Assembly: GCA_964504665.1 (NCBI GenBank)
Contig: CAZDEH010000033.1
Coordinates: 1 to 8,937 of the forward strand
Length of the DNA stretch: 8,937 nt
Reading direction: 5' to 3'
Source of the DNA: STC-54 sp964504665
Lineage (GTDB): Bacteria > Patescibacteriota > Microgenomatia > Daviesbacterales > UBA10151
The notes under the pieces were generated by a model. That model did no database searches and was not told the DNA's origin. It saw only the letters and a list, made by a program, of their open reading frames with translations. Shown in pieces: positions 1 to 6,500 of the stretch. How positions within the stretch are numbered: the stretch's first letter is position 1; every line of letters starts with the position of its first letter. The position numbers were made by a program, and so were the translations under genes.

Positions 1-50
1 CTGCCCTGTGGAGGCAGTTTTAGCGGGTTCGACTCCCGTACACCACCCCA
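1..50 (+). tRNA. tRNA-His (GTG anticodon), 3' part, cut by window edge
   Basis: This is the 3' two thirds of a tRNA gene; the acceptor 5' strand and D-arm lie outside the window. The anticodon stem CTGCC/GGCAG (1-5 with 13-17) closes a 7-nt loop whose positions 34-36 read GTG (8-10), giving histidine. A 5-nt variable loop follows, then a T-arm with stem GCGGG/CCCGT around loop TTCGACT (23-39), then the acceptor 3' strand (40-46). Position 73 is C (47) and the CCA end is encoded (48-50). C73 is the family-specific identity base of bacterial tRNA-His, where it pairs with the extra G-1, so the assignment rests on two independent signs. The 3' end lies 16 bp from the 3' end of the convergent coiled-coil gene, and no terminator is visible between them. 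Confidence 0.93.
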
Positions 51-66
51 AAGGAAACTTAATATA

Positions 67-390
67 TCATTCTGCAAAATGAGGGACTTTTAGATCTTCT
101 GGGAGTTCTATGTTAAGATTATCTTCAGCTATAACTAATCTTGTGTCCAGTCTCTCGATATTTTTCTGGTTGATTTTATACATGTCCCCATAAGTATCTA
201 ATTTGGACTCAATATCTACTAAAGAACCAGAATGCGTGTCTAATTTTCTGTTTATAACTGACAATTGATCTTTGATTGTTCTAACTTGTTCCGAAGTAAT
301 TTGCTGAAACATCTCTAATTTATCAACCTTATCCCTAATTATCTCGAGAAGTTCCTTGATTTGATCATAATTATTACCTTGTTGTTTCAT
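67..390 (-). CDS. Small coiled-coil protein of unknown function (107 aa)
   Basis: I do not recognise a named family. The protein is highly charged and almost wholly predicted helix. From about residue 8 to 93 hydrophobic residues (I, L, V, M) recur at heptad-like spacing among K, E, D, Q and N, as in a coiled coil. The short tail (about 95-107) contains two prolines and ends in HFAE. No signal peptide, membrane segment, cysteine or catalytic motif is visible, so it is probably cytoplasmic and oligomeric. The ATG at 390 is chosen because a good promoter (-10 TATGAT, 397-402) ends 6 nt before it, which predicts a leaderless mRNA. The stop is TGA. Short coiled-coil proteins of this kind are common hypothetical genes in small-genome bacteria, but the role is unknown. 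The reality of the gene is supported by its promoter and by clean helical composition. Confidence 0.75.
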   Translation of the reverse strand: MKQQGNNYDQIKELLEIIRDKVDKLEMFQQITSEQVRTIKDQLSVINRKLDTHSGSLVDIESKLDTYGDMYKINQKNIERLDTRLVIAEDNLNIELPEDLKVPHFAE

Positions 391-425
391 ATTTTCATCA
401 TATTTCTTGACCTGACTGAAAACAA
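391..425 (-). promoter_or_regulatory. Sigma-70-like promoter of the coiled-coil gene, leaderless type
   Basis: Read on the minus strand, TTGTTT (420-425) is followed by exactly 17 bp and then TATGAT (397-402). The -10 hexamer matches the consensus at five of six bases, the -35 at three of six. Only 6 nt separate the -10 from the ATG, so transcription should start at or within a base or two of the start codon. There is no room for a ribosome-binding site. The reading is inferred from sequence only. Confidence 0.6.
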
Positions 426-434
426 GAGACCTTA

Positions 435-446
435 TTTATATCAAAA
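435..446 (-). repeat. 12-bp upstream element, copy 1
   Basis: TTTTGATATAAA on the minus strand, ending about 9 bp upstream of the -35 of the coiled-coil gene promoter. An identical 12-mer sits at 1187-1198, about 11 bp upstream of the -35 of the phosphatase gene. The flanks are also alike (ATT on one side, GTCT on the other). It could be an UP-like element, a regulator site or an AT-rich coincidence. Confidence 0.4.
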
Positions 447-528
447 AGAATAATTATGAATCAGAGAAACAGTTTAAAATAATTTGTAATTACATTAAGA
501 GTCATAAATCCCTTTAATTGGGTACTAA

Positions 529-550
529 CTGAGCCTCTCGACAAGCTCAG
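529..550. repeat. Small intergenic inverted repeat (hairpin)
   Basis: CTGAGC (529-534) and GCTCAG (545-550) are perfect 6-bp inverted repeats around a 10-nt loop containing TCGACAA. The hairpin lies 35 bp beyond the stop of the phosphatase gene, in a gap of 194 bp. No T-run follows on either strand, so it is not a classical intrinsic terminator. The CGACAAGCTCAG core resembles short dispersed hairpin repeats that I recall from many environmental bacterial genomes. This resemblance is from memory and untested. It could also protect the 3' end of the phosphatase mRNA. Confidence 0.5.
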
Positions 551-584
551 AATTAAAATCCTTCAGCGACGCAAAATCTTTAGT

Positions 585-1139
585 TTACCCTGTTACTCCA
601 AATATTCTATCTAAGTTGAAGGTATGTAGTGAAAGGTTTTCGGTTTTTTCAAGCGGCTTGCCTTGTTCAAGCAATGTTAACATGCGAATTATTACTCCAT
701 GGGTTACTAATAAAACTGATTTTGTAGAATGCTTATATCTTATTTGTTCAAGAAAACCTAAAATCCTATTCCTAAAATCTACTGCTGATTCTCCTCCATA
801 AGGTCTGTAGTCAAACTCAAGCGTTTGATGAAGTTTTCTAAGCCCTTGTCCACCCTCTAAGGTATCCCAAGAATTTCCTGCCAAAGATCCCATATTCAAC
901 TCCTTTATGCTGTCATTAATTGAAATTGGTAAATTCCTGCCTAAATTTACTGCTTCTGCTGTTTGTCTAGCTCGCAGAAGTGGTGAAACATAAATAATTT
1001 TAGTATTTGGAGGCACAAGAGACGTTGCTTGCTTTGCTTGTTCTAACCCCTCCGGAGCAAGGGGTTCATCTATCTGCCCATTAGGAATCCCTTTTTTATT
1101 TAAGTCTGTAATCCCATGTCTTAATGCGTAAATTTCCAT
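585..1139 (-). CDS. Histidine phosphatase superfamily protein (phosphoglycerate mutase-like, 184 aa)
   Basis: A branch-1 histidine-phosphatase fold enzyme, which removes or transfers phosphate through a phosphohistidine. The motif RHG is at residues 7-9 (H8 the likely nucleophile). SPLLRARQT follows at 52-60, where R56 should bind phosphate. E80 in KELNMGSLAG is the likely acid/base, and the second catalytic histidine is H147 in VTHGVIIR. All four catalytic positions are present, so the enzyme is probably active. The length suits the small GpmB/CobC/RNase H-linked phosphatase group; the substrate cannot be read from sequence. I start it at the ATG at 1139: the RHG motif then begins six residues in, as usual, and a TTG-N17-TATAAT promoter ends 7 nt upstream. 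The longer frame from TTG at 1175 would place its start codon inside the -35 box. It is cytoplasmic, with no signal peptide. The neighbouring minus-strand genes have separate promoters. Confidence 0.9.
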   Translation of the reverse strand: MEIYALRHGITDLNKKGIPNGQIDEPLAPEGLEQAKQATSLVPPNTKIIYVSPLLRARQTAEAVNLGRNLPISINDSIKELNMGSLAGNSWDTLEGGQGLRKLHQTLEFDYRPYGGESAVDFRNRILGFLEQIRYKHSTKSVLLVTHGVIIRMLTLLEQGKPLEKTENLSLHTFNLDRIFGVTG

Positions 1140-1146
1140 TTTCGAG

Positions 1147-1175
1147 ATTATACTAAGTTCTTTATTTATATACAA
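1147..1175 (-). promoter_or_regulatory. Sigma-70 promoter of the phosphatase gene, leaderless type
   Basis: On the minus strand TTGTAT (1170-1175), a 17-bp spacer and a perfect TATAAT (1147-1152) end 7 nt before the ATG at 1139. The normal distance from -10 to the first transcribed base would place the transcription start on the A of the ATG. This is the clearest promoter in the window. It also decides the start codon of the gene. Confidence 0.75.
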
Positions 1176-1186
1176 TTAATAGACTG

Positions 1187-1198
1187 TTTATATCAAAA
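1187..1198 (-). repeat. 12-bp upstream element, copy 2
   Basis: TTTTGATATAAA on the minus strand, identical to 435-446 and in nearly the same place relative to the next promoter (48-59 bp before the start codon, against 45-56 bp for copy 1). It contains TTGATA, which resembles a -35, so it could also be part of a second, upstream promoter. Confidence 0.4.
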
Positions 1199-1217
1199 GT
1201 AATATTTGTGATTGTAT

Positions 1218-1760
1218 TTAGATTGAAGCTTTGTGATATTTTCCTGATCTTTTTACCTTCAGTATGGCAACATATCCACCTCTTGCACATCCTTTATATC
1301 TCGTACATTCAAAGAAGCTCTCAATAACCTCAACCGGTAATGTTTCAACAAAATCTAAAAAGTTTCGTTCTGTCACTACCCCAAAAGGGTATGGTTTATG
1401 TGGGTTATTCCCCTCTGCACCCCAAGCTAAAAACAACATCCCACCATCTTTCACAAAAGGAAGATTATGGGAAAGTGTTTCTTTCCAATCAGGGTCATGT
1501 TCAAAAACTGAAAAACAAAGGATAGTATCAAAGTGTTTTTCTGGAAAAACAGTATCTTGTGCTCTTACTACAATATCAACACCCTCTCCTTCAATAATAT
1601 CAATTCCTGTATATTCGCAGTTATCAAAATAACCTTTAAAGGCAGGGGGGTTATTGTTCCAACTGGTACAAGAGCCTATTTCCAATACTTTACAATTGGA
1701 AAAATATTCAAGATACTTTGGTTTCATCTCATTTAGAAATTCAAAATTAGCTCCGTGCAT
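1218..1760 (-). CDS. Class I SAM-dependent methyltransferase (180 aa)
   Basis: A small Rossmann-fold methyltransferase of the Methyltransf_11 type. The glycine-rich SAM loop is VLEIGSC at residues 25-31, with cysteine where the third small residue of ExGxG is usually glycine. The acidic residue after strand 2 is D54 in TGIDI, and the post-II region reads DTILCFSVFEH (78-88), typical of this class. A motif like DGGMLFLAWG (105-114) marks strand 5. The C-terminal third (FGVVTERNFLDF, then a cysteine-containing stretch CTRYKGCARGG) probably forms the substrate side, so the substrate cannot be named. No membrane segment is visible. The ATG at 1760 is preceded by a -10-like TAAAAT 7 nt upstream and by no ribosome-binding site. 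It is transcribed away from the glycan operon, with about 100 bp between the two starts. Confidence 0.85.
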   Translation of the reverse strand: MHGANFEFLNEMKPKYLEYFSNCKVLEIGSCTSWNNNPPAFKGYFDNCEYTGIDIIEGEGVDIVVRAQDTVFPEKHFDTILCFSVFEHDPDWKETLSHNLPFVKDGGMLFLAWGAEGNNPHKPYPFGVVTERNFLDFVETLPVEVIESFFECTRYKGCARGGYVAILKVKRSGKYHKASI

Positions 1761-1767
1761 ATTTTAT

Positions 1768-1796
1768 ATTTTACATCGTAACTGATTATTTTAAAA
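1768..1796 (-). promoter_or_regulatory. Probable promoter of the methyltransferase gene, leaderless type
   Basis: On the minus strand TAAAAT (1768-1773) ends 7 nt before the ATG at 1760, matching the spacing at the other genes. A weak -35 candidate, TTTTAA (1791-1796), lies 17 bp upstream. The hexamer fits but the region is AT-rich, so this is supported mainly by the shared spacing. Confidence 0.4.
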
Positions 1797-1845
1797 TTCA
1801 TCTTCGAGTTAATCCCCATGTTTTTACCCAAAGAAATTTAAATTG

Positions 1846-1854
1846 TGTTAAAAT
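1846..1854 (+). promoter_or_regulatory. Extended -10 promoter of the glycan operon
   Basis: TGTTAAAAT carries the extended -10 TG dinucleotide (1846-1847) one base before TAAAAT (1849-1854). No good -35 is visible, which extended -10 promoters can do without. The hexamer ends 8 nt before the ATG at 1863, predicting a leader of about 0-2 nt. A 10-bp AT palindrome (1835-1844) lies just upstream and could be an operator or chance. Confidence 0.5.
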
Positions 1855-1862
1855 AAGCACAA

Positions 1863-3425
1863 ATGAAGATACTATTGCTAGCTGCAGAAGTTGCACCTTT
1901 TGTTTCCGTGGGAGGTTTATCCCAGGTAATGTATTTTCTCCCCCGTGCTCTGAAAAATTTAGGTCACGATATCCGGATATTTACCGCCCGTTACGGAACG
2001 ATGGATAAGGCCTCAACTACAAAAAGAGTTTGGAAGCTACAACCATATTTAAAAAATATGAAAGTACCACTACGAAATTCCGGAGAATTATCCCCTAATT
2101 TATTATGTGACGTAAGTTTCTTTTCCGTTGGGAAAATTATCCCGTATACATATTTTTTACAAAATAATGAATATTATCAGATGCGGGAAAATGTGTTTGG
2201 TTATAGTGATGACCATATTCGATTTGCACTTTTATCAAAAGGATGTTTAGAATGGCTTTTTCAGCTTAATAAAATAAATAAAAATCAAAAAGAGCCTTGG
2301 TGGCCAGATATCATTCATTGTAATGATTGGCATACAGGATATTTTATCGAACTTGCCAGAACAGATAAGCGTTATAAAAAACTTTTAGAAAAAGTAGCGG
2401 TAATTTTAACTGTTCATAATTTTTCCTATCAAGGAAACTATGATTTCCGCTTCATTAATGATAAAGACCGAGATAAGGGAAATAAGCCACTTGAATCCTT
2501 AACATCTACAAAACTGAAGACGCAAAATGCACTGTTAAGAGGCATTTTATATGCCGACGCCATAAACACTGTTAGTCCTACACATGCTGTGGAAGTATTG
2601 ACTCCTGAATATGACCAAGGGTTAACAGAGGTGATATTGGCTGCCCGCGGAAAACTCGTCGGAATTTTAAATGGTCTAGATTATAAAGAATTTAACCCAA
2701 GTACAGATTTAATTATTAAAAAAAAATACAACATCAATTATTTTGTTAAAGCTAGAGAAGAAAACAAAAGAGATTTACAACGTGAGTTCTTGCTGACTGT
2801 GGATATAGAACGCCCGCTTCTTGTAGTTTCCGGTAGATTAGCTCAGCAAAAAGGGTTTGATCTATTGTTACCAATGTTAGATTATCTGCTCACCGAGCGT
2901 AAGGATGTCCAAATTATCATTCTAGGTGGTGGTGAAGTAAGATATTGTGAACGGCTTATGGAAATTCAAAAAAATTTCCCTCAACAAGTAGGATTACATC
3001 TTAGACCTGATTTTAGGTTGCCAAGAAAACTCTTTTCCGGGGCAGATATGATACTTATTCCCAGCATTTTTGAACCTGGAGGGATTGTAGCTCTGGAAGC
3101 TTTAAGGTATGGTGCAGTACCTGTGGTTAGGCGTACCGGTGGCCTAAATGATATTATTACTGATTTTAATCCTAATACAGGAGTAGGAAACGGTTTTTCC
3201 TTTACTGGTAAAGAACAATGGTCTTTTTATACAGCAATGATTGAGGCTTTAACCACTTATAAAAATAAGGCTTTGTGGAGAAAACTGATTAAAAATTGTA
3301 TGCTATGTGATTCTTCTTGGGAACATTCCGCTAAAGAATATAATAAATGGTATGAGCGGATTGTTGAAGAAAGGCGCCGGGCTACCGGATTGACTCCACA
3401 TCCAGCCTATGGGTCAACATTATAA
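1863..3425 (+). CDS. glgA: Starch/glycogen synthase-like glycosyltransferase, GT5 (520 aa)
   Basis: Adds glucose from a nucleotide sugar to the non-reducing end of an alpha-1,4-glucan in the cytoplasm. The two GT-B domains are complete. N-terminal domain: VGGLSQV (16-22), NDWHTG with H157 (E. coli H161 equivalent), and TVHNFSYQG soon after. C-terminal domain: GILNGLDYKEFNP, VSGRLAQQKG with R325 and K330 (equivalents of E. coli R300/K305), and IFEPGG with E404 followed by ALRYGAVPVVRRTGG. These are GT5 signatures rather than generic GT4. Odd point: the lysine of the canonical KTGGL loop (E. coli K15, ADP-glucose contact) is S15 here, in an otherwise ungapped alignment, so donor use may differ. 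The length is slightly above the usual 470-490. First gene of the operon; the ATG at 1863 follows the extended -10 directly. The gene symbol reflects family; ADP- versus UDP-glucose use is not settled. Confidence 0.93.
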   Translation: MKILLLAAEVAPFVSVGGLSQVMYFLPRALKNLGHDIRIFTARYGTMDKASTTKRVWKLQPYLKNMKVPLRNSGELSPNLLCDVSFFSVGKIIPYTYFLQNNEYYQMRENVFGYSDDHIRFALLSKGCLEWLFQLNKINKNQKEPWWPDIIHCNDWHTGYFIELARTDKRYKKLLEKVAVILTVHNFSYQGNYDFRFINDKDRDKGNKPLESLTSTKLKTQNALLRGILYADAINTVSPTHAVEVLTPEYDQGLTEVILAARGKLVGILNGLDYKEFNPSTDLIIKKKYNINYFVKAREENKRDLQREFLLTVDIERPLLVVSGRLAQQKGFDLLLPMLDYLLTERKDVQIIILGGGEVRYCERLMEIQKNFPQQVGLHLRPDFRLPRKLFSGADMILIPSIFEPGGIVALEALRYGAVPVVRRTGGLNDIITDFNPNTGVGNGFSFTGKEQWSFYTAMIEALTTYKNKALWRKLIKNCMLCDSSWEHSAKEYNKWYERIVEERRRATGLTPHPAYGSTL

Positions 3426-3428
3426 ATA

Positions 3429-5090
3429 ATGGATAACAATACTTTGTGGTTTAATAATTTTTATAAAATAAAATCCTATCAGTTTCTTCAAAGGCGTCCT
3501 ATCGCCTATTTTTGTGCAGAATTTGCGTTTGATGATAAACTTTCAATCTTTGCCGGAGGCTTAGGAATTTTAGCAGCTGATTTTATTAAAGAGGCAGCTT
3601 CTCTTAACATACCTATGGTTGCAATTGGTATCTTTTATCACCAGGGTTATATAAATAAAAAAGTCAATAATAAGGAGCAGATCACAAAAGTTACTCCGGT
3701 TAAATCAAAAAATGGAGACAGAATCATAATACAAATACCTATAGAAGATCGTTTAGTTAACGTCCAAGCATGGAAAATAGAAATAGGTTCAATTAGTGTC
3801 TACCTGCTTGATACTAACCTAAAGAATAACTCTTTACCAGATAGGGAAATTACAAAAAATCTTTATGTGGCTGATAAAAAAATTAGGCTGCAACAAGCAA
3901 TGATTTTAGGGATTGGAGGACAAAAACTAATTACAAAGCTGGAAATAAATCCTCTTATTTACCATATGAATGAAGGACATGCTGCTTTGCTTTCCTTGGA
4001 ACTTATTCATAATGAAATGGAACAAAGACATATCGGATTCATAGAAGGAAAGGATTTGATTAAAAAAAGAATCATATTTACTAATCACACCCTTGTTATT
4101 GCTGGAAATGATCTGTTTGAGGAAAATTTAGTTATTTCCGAACTGGGTAAATATGTAAATGAAGAGCTACAGATACCGCTTAATGATATTATAGCATTGG
4201 GAAAAGATCAAAATAACAATTTGTTTTCCATGACTACATTTTCATTTTCAATGTCTGCACATATCAATGCAGTATCAAAATTACATGCAGTCAATGCATA
4301 TAAAATCTGGCCTCATAATCCGATGATAAGCATTACTAATGGGATTAATATAAATAGGTGGGATAAATTGTATAATAGCAATCAAATTTGGCAGTCACAT
4401 CAAACAAACAAACGGAAACTTCTTTCACAAGTTAAGGAGAGGACTGGACAAACCTGGGCAGAAGATGAACTTTTATTGGGGTGGGCAAGGCGTATGGTGG
4501 AGTATAAAAGACCACTTGTTCTGTTAGAAGACTTAAACAGGCTGGTGTCACTTGCAAAAAAAGATCATCAGATAGTACATATTATTTATGCCGGTGAAGC
4601 TCATTCAAGCGATATTAAGGGTTTAGAACTAATAAAACTACTCCAGGAAAAAATAAATAAACACCTTCAAGGAACAGTTGTTTATGTACCAAACTATAAT
4701 TTGCATCTTGCCCAAATGATGGCTGCTGGATGTGATATATGGCTAAATACACCTTTAGTTGGGTATGAAGCCTGTGGAACTAGTACTATGAAAGCTGCTT
4801 TAAACGGAGTATTGCCAGTTTCTACAAAAGATGGGTGGATAGATGAAGCAGACTTAAATGGAATTGGTTGGATACTTGATAATGAAAATATTAGCAATAG
4901 CTTTTTAGATTGTCTTGAACAACAGATCATTCCACTTTATTATCAAAAAGATGAAAATGGTGTTTCTAAATATTGGATAGAAAATATGCAAAAGGCTAGA
5001 AAACTAATCCTGGATAACTACAGTGCAGCCAGGATGCTCCGGGAGTATATAGAAAAAATATATCTTTCGATTGTGGAAGCTTCTTCTTAA
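3429..5090 (+). CDS. glgP: Short-form alpha-glucan phosphorylase, GT35 (553 aa)
   Basis: Releases glucose-1-phosphate from alpha-1,4-glucan ends with phosphate and PLP. Signatures in order: EFAFDDKLSIFAGGLGILAAD near residue 30-50, HMNEGHAALL near 180, TNHTLVIAGNDLF (the usual THTPVPAG region), ITNGIN, ARRMVEYKR with R355 and K360 (equivalents of rabbit R569/K574), and EACGTSTMKAALNG, where K455 should carry PLP. All the key residues I could check are present, so it looks active. The GTS.MKAALNG form and the length place it in the short bacterial/archaeal branch (alpha-glucan or maltodextrin phosphorylase). It is short even there, and lacks the N-terminal regulatory extension of the 800-residue glycogen phosphorylases. 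The ATG at 3429 is 3 bp after the synthase stop, with no ribosome-binding site. Confidence 0.92.
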   Translation: MDNNTLWFNNFYKIKSYQFLQRRPIAYFCAEFAFDDKLSIFAGGLGILAADFIKEAASLNIPMVAIGIFYHQGYINKKVNNKEQITKVTPVKSKNGDRIIIQIPIEDRLVNVQAWKIEIGSISVYLLDTNLKNNSLPDREITKNLYVADKKIRLQQAMILGIGGQKLITKLEINPLIYHMNEGHAALLSLELIHNEMEQRHIGFIEGKDLIKKRIIFTNHTLVIAGNDLFEENLVISELGKYVNEELQIPLNDIIALGKDQNNNLFSMTTFSFSMSAHINAVSKLHAVNAYKIWPHNPMISITNGININRWDKLYNSNQIWQSHQTNKRKLLSQVKERTGQTWAEDELLLGWARRMVEYKRPLVLLEDLNRLVSLAKKDHQIVHIIYAGEAHSSDIKGLELIKLLQEKINKHLQGTVVYVPNYNLHLAQMMAAGCDIWLNTPLVGYEACGTSTMKAALNGVLPVSTKDGWIDEADLNGIGWILDNENISNSFLDCLEQQIIPLYYQKDENGVSKYWIENMQKARKLILDNYSAARMLREYIEKIYLSIVEASS

Positions 5091-5098
5091 TAATTCCT

Positions 5099-6496
5099 AT
5101 GAATAATAAACAGAAAATTATAGGCACTCTTCTTCCTGTTTCAGCCCTTTACAGTCTCAAACAAAAAAATGAAGACCAAGGTACATTTATCATCGGACTA
5201 GATTTTTTGGATTGGTTAAAAAACACTCACCAATCTGCTTGGCAGATGCTTCCTTTACATCAAACCCAATTGGAAAAAACCGGATTTACCAAACGCGTAC
5301 CTTCACCATACAAAAGCTACGGCATTGGCCTAAATCCGAAATATTTAGCTTCGACTTACCTTAACTTAATACCTACAGAGAAAGAAATAAATATTTTTAA
5401 AGAAGTAAACCTTAATTGGATAGAAGATTACGCGTTATTTTGTGCCCTTACGGATTTTTTTCACACTGACGACTGGCGTACTTGGCCTAAGGGTCTGCCT
5501 AACCAGAATCCAAGCATACTTGCATATTGGATAAAAAAGCTTAACTGTCAAATCAATAATCATATAATTATTCAGTGGAGAGCATTCCAATCATATTTGC
5601 TACTTAAAAATAAAGCAAAAAAATTAGGTATCTTTCTTGTAGGAGATTTGCCATTTTACTTAACTGTTAATAGCCCTTTAGTATGGGCTCATCAGGAAGT
5701 TTTTAATATTTCCAAAAATGGCTATCTACGGTTTGTATCCGGTGTACCAAATACACCCGAGGCTCATTATGGAAGACAGGTATGGGGACATCCACTCTAT
5801 AACTGGGACGTAGAAAAACATAAGGAAAAAATAATTTTATTTTGGAAAATGCGTTTATTATATCAGGCATCACTTTTTGATATTATCCGCTTTGATCATG
5901 CCAAAGGGTTATTTAACTACGGTGAGATAGATTTACAAAATACAAAGCAAGATAAGTATCAAAGAGGACCTGGAGCCGATGTGTTTAGTAAACTTATCAA
6001 ATTTTGTAAACATAATAATTTGCAAGTATTTGCCGAAGACAGCGGTGAATACTTAACAGATCTTCGCATCTGTCTTAAGAAAAAGCGAATTGATAGTATT
6101 AAGATATTTCGTTTTGCCTTAAATGAGAATAGCGGTAAGGTAAATAAGGAATATGCAGATATTGTAAATTATCCAGTCCAAACGGTCGCTTATACGACTA
6201 TACATGATACTGAAACTTTACTGGGTTATTTAAAAATTTTAAACGAGGAGCAGAAAAAAATGCTTTCGAATGCTTCACAAATACCATACTGTCCAAACAA
6301 TAAGGAATTTGCAGAGAGGATAAGAAACGCAATTATTAAATCTCCTGCCCATTTGGTAATCATACCAATACAGGATTGGCTGCTGACTGAAGACAGGATT
6401 AATATACCGGGAACGGAAACTCCTATCAATGATAAAAATTGGCAATTCCGTCTGAAGATACCAGTAGAAGACCTTCCAATTGATCACCTTTTCTAA
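5099..6496 (+). CDS. malQ: 4-alpha-glucanotransferase, GH77 (465 aa)
   Basis: Disproportionates alpha-1,4-glucans by transferring maltodextrin segments, releasing glucose and producing longer chains for the phosphorylase. The GH77 barrel is complete: GTLLPVSALYS at the start, WQMLPLHQT near 50, GDLPFYLTVNSPLVWA near 185, GVPNTPEAHYGRQVWGHPLY, then IRFDHAKG with nucleophile D266, FAEDSGE with acid/base E313, and TTIHDTET with the third carboxylate D370. All three catalytic acids are present. The usual SPYQSFSAFAGNP loop is replaced by SPYKSYGIGLNP, a shift in the family consensus that may affect acceptor binding. At 465 residues it is a little shorter than the common ~500 and lacks the long N-terminal domain of the E. 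coli enzyme. The ATG at 5099 lies 8 bp after the phosphorylase stop, with no ribosome-binding site. Confidence 0.92.
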   Translation: MNNKQKIIGTLLPVSALYSLKQKNEDQGTFIIGLDFLDWLKNTHQSAWQMLPLHQTQLEKTGFTKRVPSPYKSYGIGLNPKYLASTYLNLIPTEKEINIFKEVNLNWIEDYALFCALTDFFHTDDWRTWPKGLPNQNPSILAYWIKKLNCQINNHIIIQWRAFQSYLLLKNKAKKLGIFLVGDLPFYLTVNSPLVWAHQEVFNISKNGYLRFVSGVPNTPEAHYGRQVWGHPLYNWDVEKHKEKIILFWKMRLLYQASLFDIIRFDHAKGLFNYGEIDLQNTKQDKYQRGPGADVFSKLIKFCKHNNLQVFAEDSGEYLTDLRICLKKKRIDSIKIFRFALNENSGKVNKEYADIVNYPVQTVAYTTIHDTETLLGYLKILNEEQKKMLSNASQIPYCPNNKEFAERIRNAIIKSPAHLVIIPIQDWLLTEDRINIPGTETPINDKNWQFRLKIPVEDLPIDHLF

Positions 6497-6500
6497 ATTT

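Noticed and set aside
529..550. Hairpin as an intrinsic terminator
   Set aside because: The stem is only 6 bp with a 10-nt loop and no run of T follows on either strand.
1140..1175. Longer start (TTG at 1175) for the phosphatase gene
   Set aside because: That codon lies inside the -35 box of a strong promoter, and the RHG motif sits at the expected distance from the ATG at 1139.
1835..1844. 10-bp palindrome AATTTAAATT as an operator of the glycan operon
   Set aside because: Perfect AT palindromes of this length are expected by chance in such AT-rich spacers and no second copy was seen; mentioned only as a possibility.
4694..4930. Minus-strand open frame inside glgP, and similar antisense frames in malQ, dus and the methyltransferase
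   Set aside because: They lie opposite strongly conserved protein motifs, show no domain of their own and have no promoter.
6480..6500. Earlier TTG start for the dihydrouridine synthase
   Set aside because: It would overlap malQ, and the ATG at 6501 fits the family N-terminus and the operon's gap pattern.
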